This document shows positions 26,158 to 33,296 of a DNA stretch of 40,057 nt, one piece after another. The position numbers and the translations under genes were made by a program. The DNA comes from Anaerolineae bacterium (lineage in GTDB: Bacteria; Chloroflexota; Anaerolineae; J102): assembly GCA_026991225.1 (NCBI GenBank), contig JALXCB010000158.1, positions 1 through 40,057 of the forward strand, written 5' to 3'. The notes under the pieces were generated by a model. The model was not told the origin of the DNA. It saw only the letters and a list, made by a program, of their open reading frames with translations, and made no database searches. Numbering within the stretch: position 1 is the first letter of the stretch; each line of letters opens with the position of its first letter.

Positions 26158-26630
26158 GCCGATGGCGCAACACAACCGACGTCCTGCCCCCTGAGGGCGT
26201 GCCTATCATTGCCCGCTGGCCCGATGGCGCAACGCACCACGCCATCCTTCACCAGACGCCCGAGGCTGTCATCTGGGAGGTGGAAGGGGACAAAGAGACG
26301 CCGCCCGAGGCGTGGCGTTACGCGGGCCATGAGGCCGCCGGACTCATGAAAGCCAATCTCGCCAAGTCCTGGTGGTATCCCGCTATGGGGTTGTTTGTGG
26401 GCGGCCTGATTGCCATGGCCGCGCCCCTGGGCGGACTGCTCCTCATCGGGGGCGTGCTGGCTGTGTGGATTCTCTTTTCAGCCTTCCAGAGCGCCGGGGA
26501 GGCTGTGGCCGCCCGCCGCGGGGGCCTGTCCGGCCTGCTGCTGGGCGCGTTTGTGGCCCTGGCCCCGATGGCCACCATCATTGCCGCGTGTCTGGCCTTT
26601 GTCGTGCACCTATGGAGGTTTTACCAATGA
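26154..26630 (+). CDS. Membrane protein of unknown function, translationally coupled to integrase
   Basis: 158 residues. The soluble N-terminal half reads RWRNTTDVLPPEGVPIIARW...HHAILHQTPEAVIWEVEGD, a small beta-rich fold loosely like domains that begin W...LPPEG. The second half has three or four hydrophobic segments, including YPAMGLFVGGLIAMAAPLGG and then LLLIGGVLAVWILFSAF, and ends at FVVHLWRFYQ. Its ATG overlaps the integrase stop by 4 bases, and its own stop overlaps the next gene by 4 bases. The coupling puts two membrane proteins in the integrase operon; a role in surface exclusion or membrane anchoring is only a guess. Confidence 0.7.
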   Translation: MSRWRNTTDVLPPEGVPIIARWPDGATHHAILHQTPEAVIWEVEGDKETPPEAWRYAGHEAAGLMKANLAKSWWYPAMGLFVGGLIAMAAPLGGLLLIGGVLAVWILFSAFQSAGEAVAARRGGLSGLLLGAFVALAPMATIIAACLAFVVHLWRFYQ

Positions 26631-27109
26631 GCAAGCGCAAGTCCACCATCATCGAATTGAAGCCCGTTTCATCCCTGGATGACCCCAACGCGCCCCAAAC
26701 CTATGTCCCCGTGCGCGCCCCCGACGCCGGGCCGGGCGACTTGGCAACGGTGGACGCGGCCGCGTTGGCGGAACGGCAAATGACAGCCCAGCCCGTGGTG
26801 GAAAAGCTGGTTGGCAGTTATCAAGACCGCGCCATCGGCTTCTCTATCAAGACGTGGCAGGTGTCGCTTTTGTTTGGCGTCATCGCCTGGCTGTTGGCCC
26901 GCGTGGGCGCGGGCGTGCCCCTGTTCAGCGTGCGGGCACTGCTCATCCTTGCCCTGGGCGCGGGCGTGGTGTGGTTTGCCGCGTTCGCCTTGGACTTGCT
27001 GCTATCGCCCGCGGGGGTGGCGTGGTACAAGGCCCGTCGCTTCTGGAATTACATGGACAGGGAGCAGAAGGAACGCTTCGACTACTGGCGCAGCCTGCGC
27101 CGGGACTAA
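26627..27109 (+). CDS. Membrane protein of unknown function
   Basis: 160 residues, with GGAGG before the ATG and a 4-base overlap with the previous gene. A polar, partly disordered N-terminal part (about 1-75) contains LKPVSSLDDPNAPQTYVPVR. Two hydrophobic helices follow (about 85-103 and 108-130, with LFGVIAWLLARVGAGVPL and LLILALGAGVVWFAAFALDLLL). A basic and aromatic tail, WYKARRFWNYMDREQKERFDYW, comes last. I do not recognise a family. Together with the previous gene it may form one membrane complex. Confidence 0.65.
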   Translation: MSKRKSTIIELKPVSSLDDPNAPQTYVPVRAPDAGPGDLATVDAAALAERQMTAQPVVEKLVGSYQDRAIGFSIKTWQVSLLFGVIAWLLARVGAGVPLFSVRALLILALGAGVVWFAAFALDLLLSPAGVAWYKARRFWNYMDREQKERFDYWRSLRRD

Positions 27110-27140
27110 ACCCATCTCTCACCCAAGGAGGCTTTTTCTC

Positions 27141-27446
27141 ATGGAACGCATCCAAATGCAACGCATCATCGACGGCATCCGCTACGACACCGAGAAGGCG
27201 ACTCTCATCGCTCACAATGTCTTTTGGGACGGCCACAACTTCGAGCGACATGGGCGCAACACGTGGCTTTATCGCACGCCCAACGGGCGTTACTTCACCG
27301 TGACGGGCACCCTGTGGCAGGGGGAGCGGGACACGCTGCGCCCTGTGGACGAAGAAGAAGCCCGCCGTCTGTACGAAACCATGTTGCCCGAGCATGAAGT
27401 GCCCTACGAAGAGGCGTTTCCCCATATCACCATCCAAGACGCGTGA
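27141..27446 (+). CDS. Small hypothetical protein, phage/plasmid type
   Basis: 101 residues with a strong AAGGAGG site. The sequence IIDGIRYDTEKATLIAHN...NTWLYRTPNGRYFTVTGTLW resembles small proteins often seen in phages and plasmids (pattern GxxYdTekA...LYrTpxGxyF). Their function is unknown. A C-terminal acidic helix follows. It is the first of three small unknown genes before the gap at 28379. Confidence 0.65.
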   Translation: MERIQMQRIIDGIRYDTEKATLIAHNVFWDGHNFERHGRNTWLYRTPNGRYFTVTGTLWQGERDTLRPVDEEEARRLYETMLPEHEVPYEEAFPHITIQDA

Positions 27447-27454
27447 GGTGAATC

Positions 27455-27775
27455 ATGAACCGAATGATGGTTTCTTGCTACAAAGGATTGGCCCCGGTAT
27501 CGTTTCCCGCGGATTGGATTGAGGGAATCGACTATGAGCATAGTTTTGCCGCCGCGGGAGGACGGGCGCAGATACGTTTCCCTAATGGCAAGGCGTTTGA
27601 GGTTTGGGTGACATCACCGCCCGACTTCGGCAAAGTGGAGCGCCATGTCCGACGCCTGTCTGATGAGGAGATTGCCCGCATTCCCTGGGGGCCTTTCTGT
27701 CCGCCGTGGGAGAGCTACCAAACGGCCAAGCTGTTTGGCCACGCTGCGCCCATCGAGTTGGATAAGGTGGATTGA
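27455..27775 (+). CDS. Small hypothetical protein
   Basis: 106 residues; GAGGTG precedes the ATG. The protein looks like a compact beta-rich fold (VSFPADWIEGIDYEHSF...RAQIRFPNGKAFEVWV) followed by a helix VERHVRRLSDEEIARIPWG. It starts 8 bp after the previous gene, so it is in the same transcript. No family recognised. Confidence 0.6.
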   Translation: MNRMMVSCYKGLAPVSFPADWIEGIDYEHSFAAAGGRAQIRFPNGKAFEVWVTSPPDFGKVERHVRRLSDEEIARIPWGPFCPPWESYQTAKLFGHAAPIELDKVD

Positions 27776-27835
27776 CAACCCCTCTCGCCGCCGCCGTGGC
27801 CCCGAGGCGGACAAAGTATCGGGGCGGAGAATGTC

Positions 27836-28378
27836 ATGGACAGACAAATCAGCGCCTTCTACGCCCGCAAGCCCGAGGTGCGCCGGGAGAGCCGCACGGT
27901 GTACCGCAAGGCCCACCAGCGGGCCAAGAAAAAGGCGGAGAGCCTTTCGCGATTGGCCAAGGCGAGGGCCGCCGCGGAACTCGCCCACGAAGCCCTGCAC
28001 GCGGTGGCCGTGTTGGCCTATGAAACTTTGAAGGATGGCACGCCCGTGAACGTGGACCCAGTGACGGGCGATTTGCTGGTAGTCGCGCCCTGGAGCTCGA
28101 AACGATATCACGAGTATGGGCTGCGCCGTTCTGAGGCGGACGTGCTACGGGCCTATCTGCTGCAATTGCAAGCCCTGGCGCGAAAGGGGAAGACGGCCCT
28201 TCCGCCCCTGTTTACCTTCGACGTGGTGAGCCGCCGTTGGGCCGTGAACAAAGCCGACTATCCCACCTTCGAGGCTGCGGAGCGCTGGCTGGCCAGATAC
28301 CAGCTCACGCCCGAAGCGTGGCTTCAGTGGCGCGACCATATCCGCAAGAAGCGCCGGAAGTGGCGGAAGAAGGGGTGA
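27836..28378 (+). CDS. Hypothetical basic protein
   Basis: 180 residues, strongly basic at both ends (RKAHQRAKKKAESLSRLAKA near the N-terminus; RDHIRKKRRKWRKKG at the C-terminus), with a helical centre. The charge suggests nucleic-acid contact, but no known domain is visible. GGAG lies upstream of the ATG. It closes the integrase-proximal gene series; the next gene has its own promoter. Confidence 0.55.
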   Translation: MDRQISAFYARKPEVRRESRTVYRKAHQRAKKKAESLSRLAKARAAAELAHEALHAVAVLAYETLKDGTPVNVDPVTGDLLVVAPWSSKRYHEYGLRRSEADVLRAYLLQLQALARKGKTALPPLFTFDVVSRRWAVNKADYPTFEAAERWLARYQLTPEAWLQWRDHIRKKRRKWRKKG

Positions 28379-28482
28379 ACCACGCCGCGCACGGTGTGAA
28401 CCAACCCCCGCGCCCCACCGGGCAAAGGGTGGACTAAACCCGCCCACAACGAAACGCAATCCGACCCGTTCCCTTTTTTAGC

Positions 28483-28491
28483 TGATATAAT
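28483..28491 (+). promoter_or_regulatory. Extended -10 promoter before the 231-residue gene
   Basis: TGATATAAT at 28483-28491 is a perfect -10 box with the extended TGN motif; the -35 region is weak, as is usual for this type. It stands in the 168-bp gap 28379-28546, which otherwise holds nothing recognisable. Confidence 0.6.
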
Positions 28492-28546
28492 AGACTTCTC
28501 TAGCCAAATCTGGGCAACATAATCAATACTGAAAGGAGAACCTGCC

Positions 28547-29242
28547 ATGCCAAACAAGCAAAGGATATTCCCCGATTATCACGAGGTGAAGGCAATGTAC
28601 AACCGTGGCGAGCCCGATGGATGGGAGCCCGTGAAGGGCAAAAAAGCGTTCGTTAAAAAATGCTTCGCAAGAGAATTGCGAGCAGCCGGTTATGAATTGC
28701 CGCCCACATTTTCGGACGATGATTTGGTGGAATTGGAAACGTCTATAGAGACTTATGTTTTTCGTTTCGAAGACGAAGTCATTGACCCAGAACAAAATAA
28801 GGTTGTTTCCAGAATAGAAATCGAGGGGCCTCAAGAGATATTGCCCAGAGTCATTGAGGAAGAATTTGGCGGCCTTATTCAAGTACTGAAAAGTACGTAT
28901 GTTGACCCTATGAAAAGCATCGGACAGGCAATAAAAGACATGAGCCAAAGCTTGAAAAGGGACATTGTTGTACGTCTCAGGAAAAGCCCCAGCAATCTAT
29001 GGGAGATTAAAGCGATACCCAAAAAGCGTCCTGGGGGTAGACCGCCCTTAAAACACATTACGAAAGGACTTGAACTTGTCGATAATGGCATGACACCCCC
29101 CGAGGCATTCGCGAAGCTGGTGGAGAATGGCGACATCTCAATAGAGGGAGCAACGAACTTCGAGTATCAGCGCAATTACGAAGAAGAAGAAAGAAAATTC
29201 AGCGAATCCATTAAAAAAAGAAAGTCTAGACGCGGCGTGTGA
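28547..29242 (+). CDS. Hypothetical protein with AT-hook-like motif
   Basis: 231 residues, AAGGAG before the ATG. Base composition is clearly more AT-rich than the flanking genes, which suggests separate acquisition. The N-terminal two thirds is acidic and helical. Near residue 165 comes IPKKRPGGRPPLK, similar to an AT-hook (K/R-P-x-G-R-P). A helix KHITKGLELVDNGMTPPEAF and a very charged tail EEEERKFSESIKKRKSRRG follow. Minor-groove DNA binding is plausible; the function is otherwise unknown. It lies upstream of the copy-control module and might be an element regulator or cargo. Confidence 0.6.
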   Translation: MPNKQRIFPDYHEVKAMYNRGEPDGWEPVKGKKAFVKKCFARELRAAGYELPPTFSDDDLVELETSIETYVFRFEDEVIDPEQNKVVSRIEIEGPQEILPRVIEEEFGGLIQVLKSTYVDPMKSIGQAIKDMSQSLKRDIVVRLRKSPSNLWEIKAIPKKRPGGRPPLKHITKGLELVDNGMTPPEAFAKLVENGDISIEGATNFEYQRNYEEEERKFSESIKKRKSRRGV

Positions 29243-29291
29243 TAATGTTCTTCTGATTTGAGTTTGTCCCCTTTTTGTCCCCCTTTCATTT

Positions 29292-29313
29292 TGCGATAAT
29301 GAGTGTAACACAC
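29292..29313 (+). promoter_or_regulatory. Promoter and possible operator of the RHH gene
   Basis: TGCGATAAT (29292-29300) is an extended -10 box. Directly downstream, at the expected start of transcription, is GTGTAACAC (29303-29311), a symmetric site followed by ACTGTAT. A small ribbon-helix-helix repressor acting on its own promoter would bind a site like this. Upstream lie two similar TTTGTCCCC tracts. Confidence 0.45.
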
Positions 29314-29354
29314 TGTATTTTTCAATCCACCCTTTCATTTTTGGAGAAGCGTCC

Positions 29355-29513
29355 ATGTCCACCCCGATTAAAACTGTACGCATTCCCCCGTCTCTACGCG
29401 AGGCCATCCGCATCGAAGCACAGAAGCAAGGTAGCAATGAGAGTGACATTATCCGCCGGGCGCTGCGCGAACACTTGCGCACCCAATCCCAACACAAGGA
29501 GAACTCCCAATGA
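29355..29513 (+). CDS. Small ribbon-helix-helix repressor, CopG-like
   Basis: 52 residues with GGAGA upstream of ATG 29355. The beta strand PIKTVRIPPSLREAIRIEAQ, a turn KQGSNES and the helix DIIRRALREHLRTQ form the Arc/MetJ/CopG ribbon-helix-helix fold. Such proteins dimerise and bind short palindromes. Its position before an antisense RNA and the replication gene is that of CopG in pLS1/pMV158-type plasmids, where CopG represses the joint copG-rep promoter. The stop overlaps the next start by ATGA. Assignment as a copy-number repressor is inference from layout and fold. Confidence 0.8.
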   Translation: MSTPIKTVRIPPSLREAIRIEAQKQGSNESDIIRRALREHLRTQSQHKENSQ

Positions 29514-30043
29514 ACGCCACAAAAAAAGCCCCGTGGGCAGACGGGGCGACACTAAGAGGGGCAATGCGAAGCTTTGCTTCTGCCCCCATTGTAGCAGATG
29601 ACGCGCGCGGCGTCAAGGGTCGCGGCGTGCCCATCTACGTGAACGGGCGCGCTGTGGGCCATGTCGAGGGCGACACGTTCTACAAGACGCTGCGGGCGTC
29701 TGTCCACTTCCTGAAGCGCCCGCCCGCTATCGCCTTCGACGTGTCCAGCCTTTTCGACGCCCAGGACGCGGGCGCAACAAAGGTGCATATCACTGACCAG
29801 GAGACGGGGCGCGTGTATGTAGCCCGCATCGCCGACATTCTGCGGGATGGTCGCCGGTTCAACCGGGGCTTTGGCGACCAGGTTTACTATCTGCTGACCC
29901 GCTGGCGACACCCCGACGCACCGCAGCAAATGACCCTCTTCGACGCCCTCGAATGTGGGGAGGCCCGGCCCGGTCGCCAAACTAGAACGGGCCTCCCCCG
30001 AGGCGAAAGCCTCCTCTCGCGAGAGAAGGAGGTAGCCTCATGA
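29510..30043 (+). CDS. Hypothetical protein between copy control and primase
   Basis: 177 residues from ATG 29510, which overlaps the RHH stop; an in-frame ATG at 29564 with AAGAGG upstream would give 159 residues and better avoids the low-quality N-terminus. The core reads GVPIYVNGRAVGHVEGDTFYKTLRASVHFLKRPPAIAFDVSSLFDAQDAGATKVHITDQETGRVYVARI, a mixed alpha/beta domain. I recognise no family. The antisense RNA at 29521-29581 covers its 5' end including the second ribosome site. Its stop overlaps the primase start by ATGA, so its translation probably controls primase translation. Confidence 0.65.
   Translation: MNATKKAPWADGATLRGAMRSFASAPIVADDARGVKGRGVPIYVNGRAVGHVEGDTFYKTLRASVHFLKRPPAIAFDVSSLFDAQDAGATKVHITDQETGRVYVARIADILRDGRRFNRGFGDQVYYLLTRWRHPDAPQQMTLFDALECGEARPGRQTRTGLPRGESLLSREKEVAS
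29521..29581 (-). ncRNA. Predicted ~61-nt antisense RNA, copy-number control type
   Basis: On the minus strand a start near 29581 (7 bp after a TACAAT box) leads to a perfect intrinsic terminator at 29547-29521: GCCCCGT, loop CTGCCC, ACGGGGC, then seven T. The 5' part has a second hairpin GAAGC-AAA-GCTTC. The RNA is fully complementary to the 5' end of the gene at 29510, including the ATG at 29564 and its ribosome site, and to the + strand hairpin 29558-29586. Size, two-hairpin form and position next to a CopG-like gene are those of plasmid counter-transcribed RNAs. Not experimentally known. Confidence 0.65.
29588..29616 (-). promoter_or_regulatory. Promoter of the antisense RNA
   Basis: On the minus strand, TTGACG (29616-29611), a 17-bp spacer and TACAAT (29593-29588). 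Both boxes match the consensus at 5 of 6 bases with optimal spacing. It lies inside the coding sequence of the 177-residue gene, pointing towards the RHH gene. Confidence 0.65.
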
Positions 30044-32184
30044 TTGTATCACAGAGTGTGTTGCAACGCATCCCCAGCGAATTGCGCGAGCTGCGCCGCT
30101 GGATTGTGCATCGGGACAAAAAGCCCTGGAACGTGACCACCGACCGTCCCCTTGCGGGATGGCAGAAACCGGGGGCGTGGATGGGCTTCAAGGAAGCCAT
30201 TCCCCTTGTCGCCCAGGGGTTGGCCGATGGCCTGGGTTTTGTCTTCGCTGGCAACAACACGCCTTTTGTGGGCCTCGATTTGGATGATTGCGTGAGTTGG
30301 GAAGGCGGTGAGGCCACCCTGAACGCGTGCGCGTCGGGGATGCTTGACCTTTTCCCCGTCGCCTACTGGGAGTACTCGCCCAGCGGGAAGGGCCTGCATT
30401 GCATCGTGAAAGCCGCCCCGAGCGCCTGGGAGGGCGTGTCGAAGCTGAAGGTGCAAAACTTCGAGGATTGCACCAATGTTGAGATTTTCGCCAACGCCGG
30501 GTATCTCACCTTCACGGGCAACACGTGGCAGGATGAGGTCAGCTTCGAGGATTACACCGGGGAACTGGCCGAGCTGATTCGCGTTCTGGGGGCGCATAAG
30601 CGCCGGGGGCAGGTGAAACCTATCCCGGCATCCAATAACGGCCACAGAGCGCCTGAGAGCGCCCTAGAGGACGCCCTGACGCCCGAGGACGTGCGGGCCT
30701 GCCTGGACGTCATCCCAGCGGATGATTATGACGTTTGGATTAAGGTCGGGGCCGCGCTCAAAACCGAGCTGGGAGACGCGGGCTTCACGCTGTGGGATGA
30801 TTGGAGCGCCAAGAGTCCCAACTACGGGGACACCGTGGACAAATGGCCGCGGCTGCCCACCGGGGCGACCTACGGAAGCCTTATCGCCCTGGCCCGCGAC
30901 TTCCAACCTGGCTTTCTGACGCCCAGCGCCCAGGCCCTGAAGGCGCGAGCCAACGGAAACCGGCACATGACCAGGGGCAACAAGGGGGAACGCACAGAGA
31001 GAGAGCCGCCGCCTTGGCTGGGCCACCCGAAAGCTGAAGAGGCGCAGGCGTTACCCCCCGAACCGGCTATCTGGGAGCGCTGGGCCGCGGGAGCCCTGGG
31101 GTTGGCGCAGGCGTTGGAGGGGCGGGAATCGCCGCCCTGGGTGGTGGATAGATTCATTCGCGCTGGAAGCCTGAACATTGTCTATGGCGCGCCTGGCAGC
31201 ATGAAGTCCATGCTCCTGGCCGACCTGGCCCTTTGTGTGGCCGCGGGCCGTTCCTGGCTGGAAGGAAAACGCCTGAAAGACTGGATGAAAGCGGACGAAA
31301 CCCCCGGCATTCCCACCCTGGCCCGTCCTGTCATTTGGCTTGACCTGGACAATGGACGTCTGACCACCCTCGACCGGTTTGGGGCGCTGGCCCGCGGGCA
31401 TGGCGCGGCCCCGGACGCGCCACTGCATATCCTGGCCATGCCGCAGCCCTGGCCCACATTGGACAATGATGACAACGCCCGAGCGTTGGAACTTCTGACA
31501 TTAGCCTATAATGCCGGGCTAATCGTCATCGACAATCTAGGGTTGGTGGCCGGGCAAATCGAAGAAAACAACGCCCGCATGGCCTCAGTGATGGGCCGTC
31601 TTCGCAACCTGGCGGAGGAGACCGGGGCCGCGGTCGTGGTCATCCATCACCAGCGCAAAGCGGGCGTTTTGGGGCCAGGCGTGCGCCGTGGGGAGAGCCT
31701 GCGCGGGCATTCCAGTATCGAGGCGAGCCTGGACAGCGCCTTTCTAATCGAGCGGGAGGAGGGAAGCGATAAAGTGCAGCTAATTCCCACGAAAATTAGA
31801 AATGGGCCTTGGCCCAAGCCGCTGGTCGCCATCTTCACCTACACACATAAGCCTGATGGGAATGATTTGCAGGAAGCCCGTTTCTTCCAAACGGAGCCAG
31901 ATAAGGCGAACACAGAGACACGTTTGACCCTGGAAATCCTGCGCCATGCCGATGAGGCTGAAGGTAAAACGAAGCTGGTGGCCATGGTCCAAGTTGCATG
32001 GGGAGATGATGCTACCAGACCGGGCGAAAAGACCATTCGCGCCCATATCGAAAAGCTGGTAGCCAAGGGCCTTTTAGAGGAGGAGCCGCCACCGCCTGGA
32101 AAGGGTGCGCGGGCGGGAAAACGCTATCGTTTGACGCCAGATGGATGGCATTTTTTGAACGCCAACGGAGGCGAAAATGGCTGA
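30040..32184 (+). CDS. Primase-polymerase/helicase replication protein
   Basis: 714 residues. Residues 1-165 form an archaeo-eukaryotic-type primase-polymerase domain: metal ligands D80 and D82 in FVGLDLDDC, the SxH-type motif SPSGKGLH with H120, and a later VEIF...GYLTFTG. Residues 211-288 form a PriCT-2 domain (DVRACLDVIPADDYDVWIKVGAALK). Residues 375-600 are a RepA-like AAA ATPase with Walker A GAPGSMKS (383-390), LIVIDNLGLV as Walker B, and AVVVIHHQRKAG as sensor. The C-terminus is a winged helix (TIRAHIEKLVAKGLL). It should unwind and prime the element's own origin. ATGA overlap with the gene before; an iteron array follows. Confidence 0.88.
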   Translation: MIVSQSVLQRIPSELRELRRWIVHRDKKPWNVTTDRPLAGWQKPGAWMGFKEAIPLVAQGLADGLGFVFAGNNTPFVGLDLDDCVSWEGGEATLNACASGMLDLFPVAYWEYSPSGKGLHCIVKAAPSAWEGVSKLKVQNFEDCTNVEIFANAGYLTFTGNTWQDEVSFEDYTGELAELIRVLGAHKRRGQVKPIPASNNGHRAPESALEDALTPEDVRACLDVIPADDYDVWIKVGAALKTELGDAGFTLWDDWSAKSPNYGDTVDKWPRLPTGATYGSLIALARDFQPGFLTPSAQALKARANGNRHMTRGNKGERTEREPPPWLGHPKAEEAQALPPEPAIWERWAAGALGLAQALEGRESPPWVVDRFIRAGSLNIVYGAPGSMKSMLLADLALCVAAGRSWLEGKRLKDWMKADETPGIPTLARPVIWLDLDNGRLTTLDRFGALARGHGAAPDAPLHILAMPQPWPTLDNDDNARALELLTLAYNAGLIVIDNLGLVAGQIEENNARMASVMGRLRNLAEETGAAVVVIHHQRKAGVLGPGVRRGESLRGHSSIEASLDSAFLIEREEGSDKVQLIPTKIRNGPWPKPLVAIFTYTHKPDGNDLQEARFFQTEPDKANTETRLTLEILRHADEAEGKTKLVAMVQVAWGDDATRPGEKTIRAHIEKLVAKGLLEEEPPPPGKGARAGKRYRLTPDGWHFLNANGGENG

Positions 32185-32193
32185 TTTTTTGCC

Positions 32194-32366
32194 TGCCAAA
32201 CGGGGGGGCCGTTTGGCAACGGCTTGCCAAACGGGAATTGAGGGCCGTTTGGCACGTTTGGCAGCCGTTTGGTCACCGTTTGGCAGCGTTTGGCAAGCCG
32301 TCTTCCGTAGTGCGCAGACCCCGTTTGGCATTTGGCACACACTATATAGGTGTGTGTGCCAAACGG
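32194..32366. repeat. Iteron array with central dyad, candidate replication origin
   Basis: TGCCAAACGG or its complement occurs at 32194, 32209, 32225, 32245, 32255, 32265 (one change), 32276, 32287, 32321 and 32357, in both orientations, within 173 bp. The unit is 9-10 bp with about ten copies. Around the last two, TTTGGCACACAC (32331-32342) and GTGTGTGCCAAA (32352-32363) form a perfect 12-bp inverted repeat around TATATAGGT. The array follows the replication gene by 10 bp. Iterons plus an AT-rich dyad next to rep are typical of plasmid origins. A putative 76-codon frame through it is an artefact. Confidence 0.78.
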
Positions 32367-32411
32367 GAAACGCAACGCCCCCTTTTTTGTTGACCAAACC
32401 CACCTAGAGCA

Positions 32412-32630
32412 ATGGACGTGAGAGCACAAGTCGCGAAGGTGGACGCGCTTCTTGCCGAACTGCATCGCGAAGCATGGCGCACCCGTCCCCGTACCGAGCG
32501 ATTGCGCACCCTCGCCGAAGATTTGGCGTGGGAAATCGAGCCTTTGCGGGCGCGATTGTTGAACGAAGACCCCCTTCCTGACCTGCGGGCCTTGTCCCGC
32601 ACCCACAGAATAGGAGAGACCTACCCATGA
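32412..32630 (+). CDS. Small helical hypothetical protein
   Basis: 72 residues, ATG 32412, entirely helical and charged (DVRAQVAKVDALLAELHREA...RTERLRTLAEDLAWEIEPLR). It lies directly after the iteron array and overlaps the next gene by ATGA. Function unknown; there is no recognisable DNA-binding motif. Confidence 0.55.
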   Translation: MDVRAQVAKVDALLAELHREAWRTRPRTERLRTLAEDLAWEIEPLRARLLNEDPLPDLRALSRTHRIGETYP

Positions 32631-33295
32631 CCACCGAAGCACAACCCATCACCGAAGCCGAAGCCGAGGCCCTGCTGGCCCGTGTGGTCCGCGAGAAGGC
32701 CGCCACCGAAGCGCGCCTGAGCAAGACGCGCACCGAACTGGGAGAGCCGCTATACAAGCCCGAGCGACAAGCGCAAGCCGAAGCCAACGCCCGCGCACCC
32801 TTCGAGGCTGCCCTGAGCGCAACGCTGGCCCGGGCCCGCGCCGTAGAGGATGCGGCAACCGACGAACTGCGAAAGTTGGATGATATGCCCATCGCCCCAC
32901 TGCTGGACACCGACACGCTGCAACGCGCCGCCGCTATGCGCCCGTTTGCCGAAGATGAAGCCGAGCGCCTGGACGCTAAGCGCCTGGCTGCCCGTCTGGC
33001 CGCGCTGGACGGAAGCGACAAGGCCGCCGTGCTGGCATGGCGCACCGCTGCAGAAAAGCGCCTGGCTGTCATGATGGGCGACCTGGCAGAAAATCCGGCA
33101 CATGTAAGCCTGCGCCTCGCAATCAATGACTTGAAATCTGCGATTGCTAATCTGCGATTGCCGGAAGAGCGCGAGCTGGACGCCAGGCGCCGCAAGCTGA
33201 CAGACCAAAAACTATTGGCCCGGCAATTGCGCCTGCAGGCCGAAGCGCTGTCACCGGAAAAGCAAAAAGAAATCCTACAACGCTATGGAGTTTGA
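32627..33295 (+). CDS. Coiled-coil hypothetical protein
   Basis: 222 residues, very rich in Ala, Glu, Arg and Leu, and predicted to be almost wholly alpha-helical with coiled-coil character (ITEAEAEALLARVVREKAAT; AVEDAATDELRKLDDM; LTDQKLLARQLRLQAEAL). Such proteins near an HTH of terminase small-subunit type occur in phages and phage-derived elements, but no specific family is recognised. It is preceded by an ATGA overlap and followed directly by the HTH gene, so the genes 32412-34234 form one transcript. Confidence 0.6.
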   Translation: MTTEAQPITEAEAEALLARVVREKAATEARLSKTRTELGEPLYKPERQAQAEANARAPFEAALSATLARARAVEDAATDELRKLDDMPIAPLLDTDTLQRAAAMRPFAEDEAERLDAKRLAARLAALDGSDKAAVLAWRTAAEKRLAVMMGDLAENPAHVSLRLAINDLKSAIANLRLPEERELDARRRKLTDQKLLARQLRLQAEALSPEKQKEILQRYGV

Positions 33296-33296
33296 C

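Noticed and set aside
28381-28480. Terminator at the end of the 180-residue gene
   Set aside because: Only a weak CCACC/GGTGG pairing without a T-run is present.
32194-32366. CRISPR array
   Set aside because: Repeats are 9-10 bp, in both orientations, with irregular spacing; there are no cas genes.
32177-32407. 76-codon frame after the primase gene
   Set aside because: It reads straight through the iteron array; the protein is only a translation of the repeated motif.
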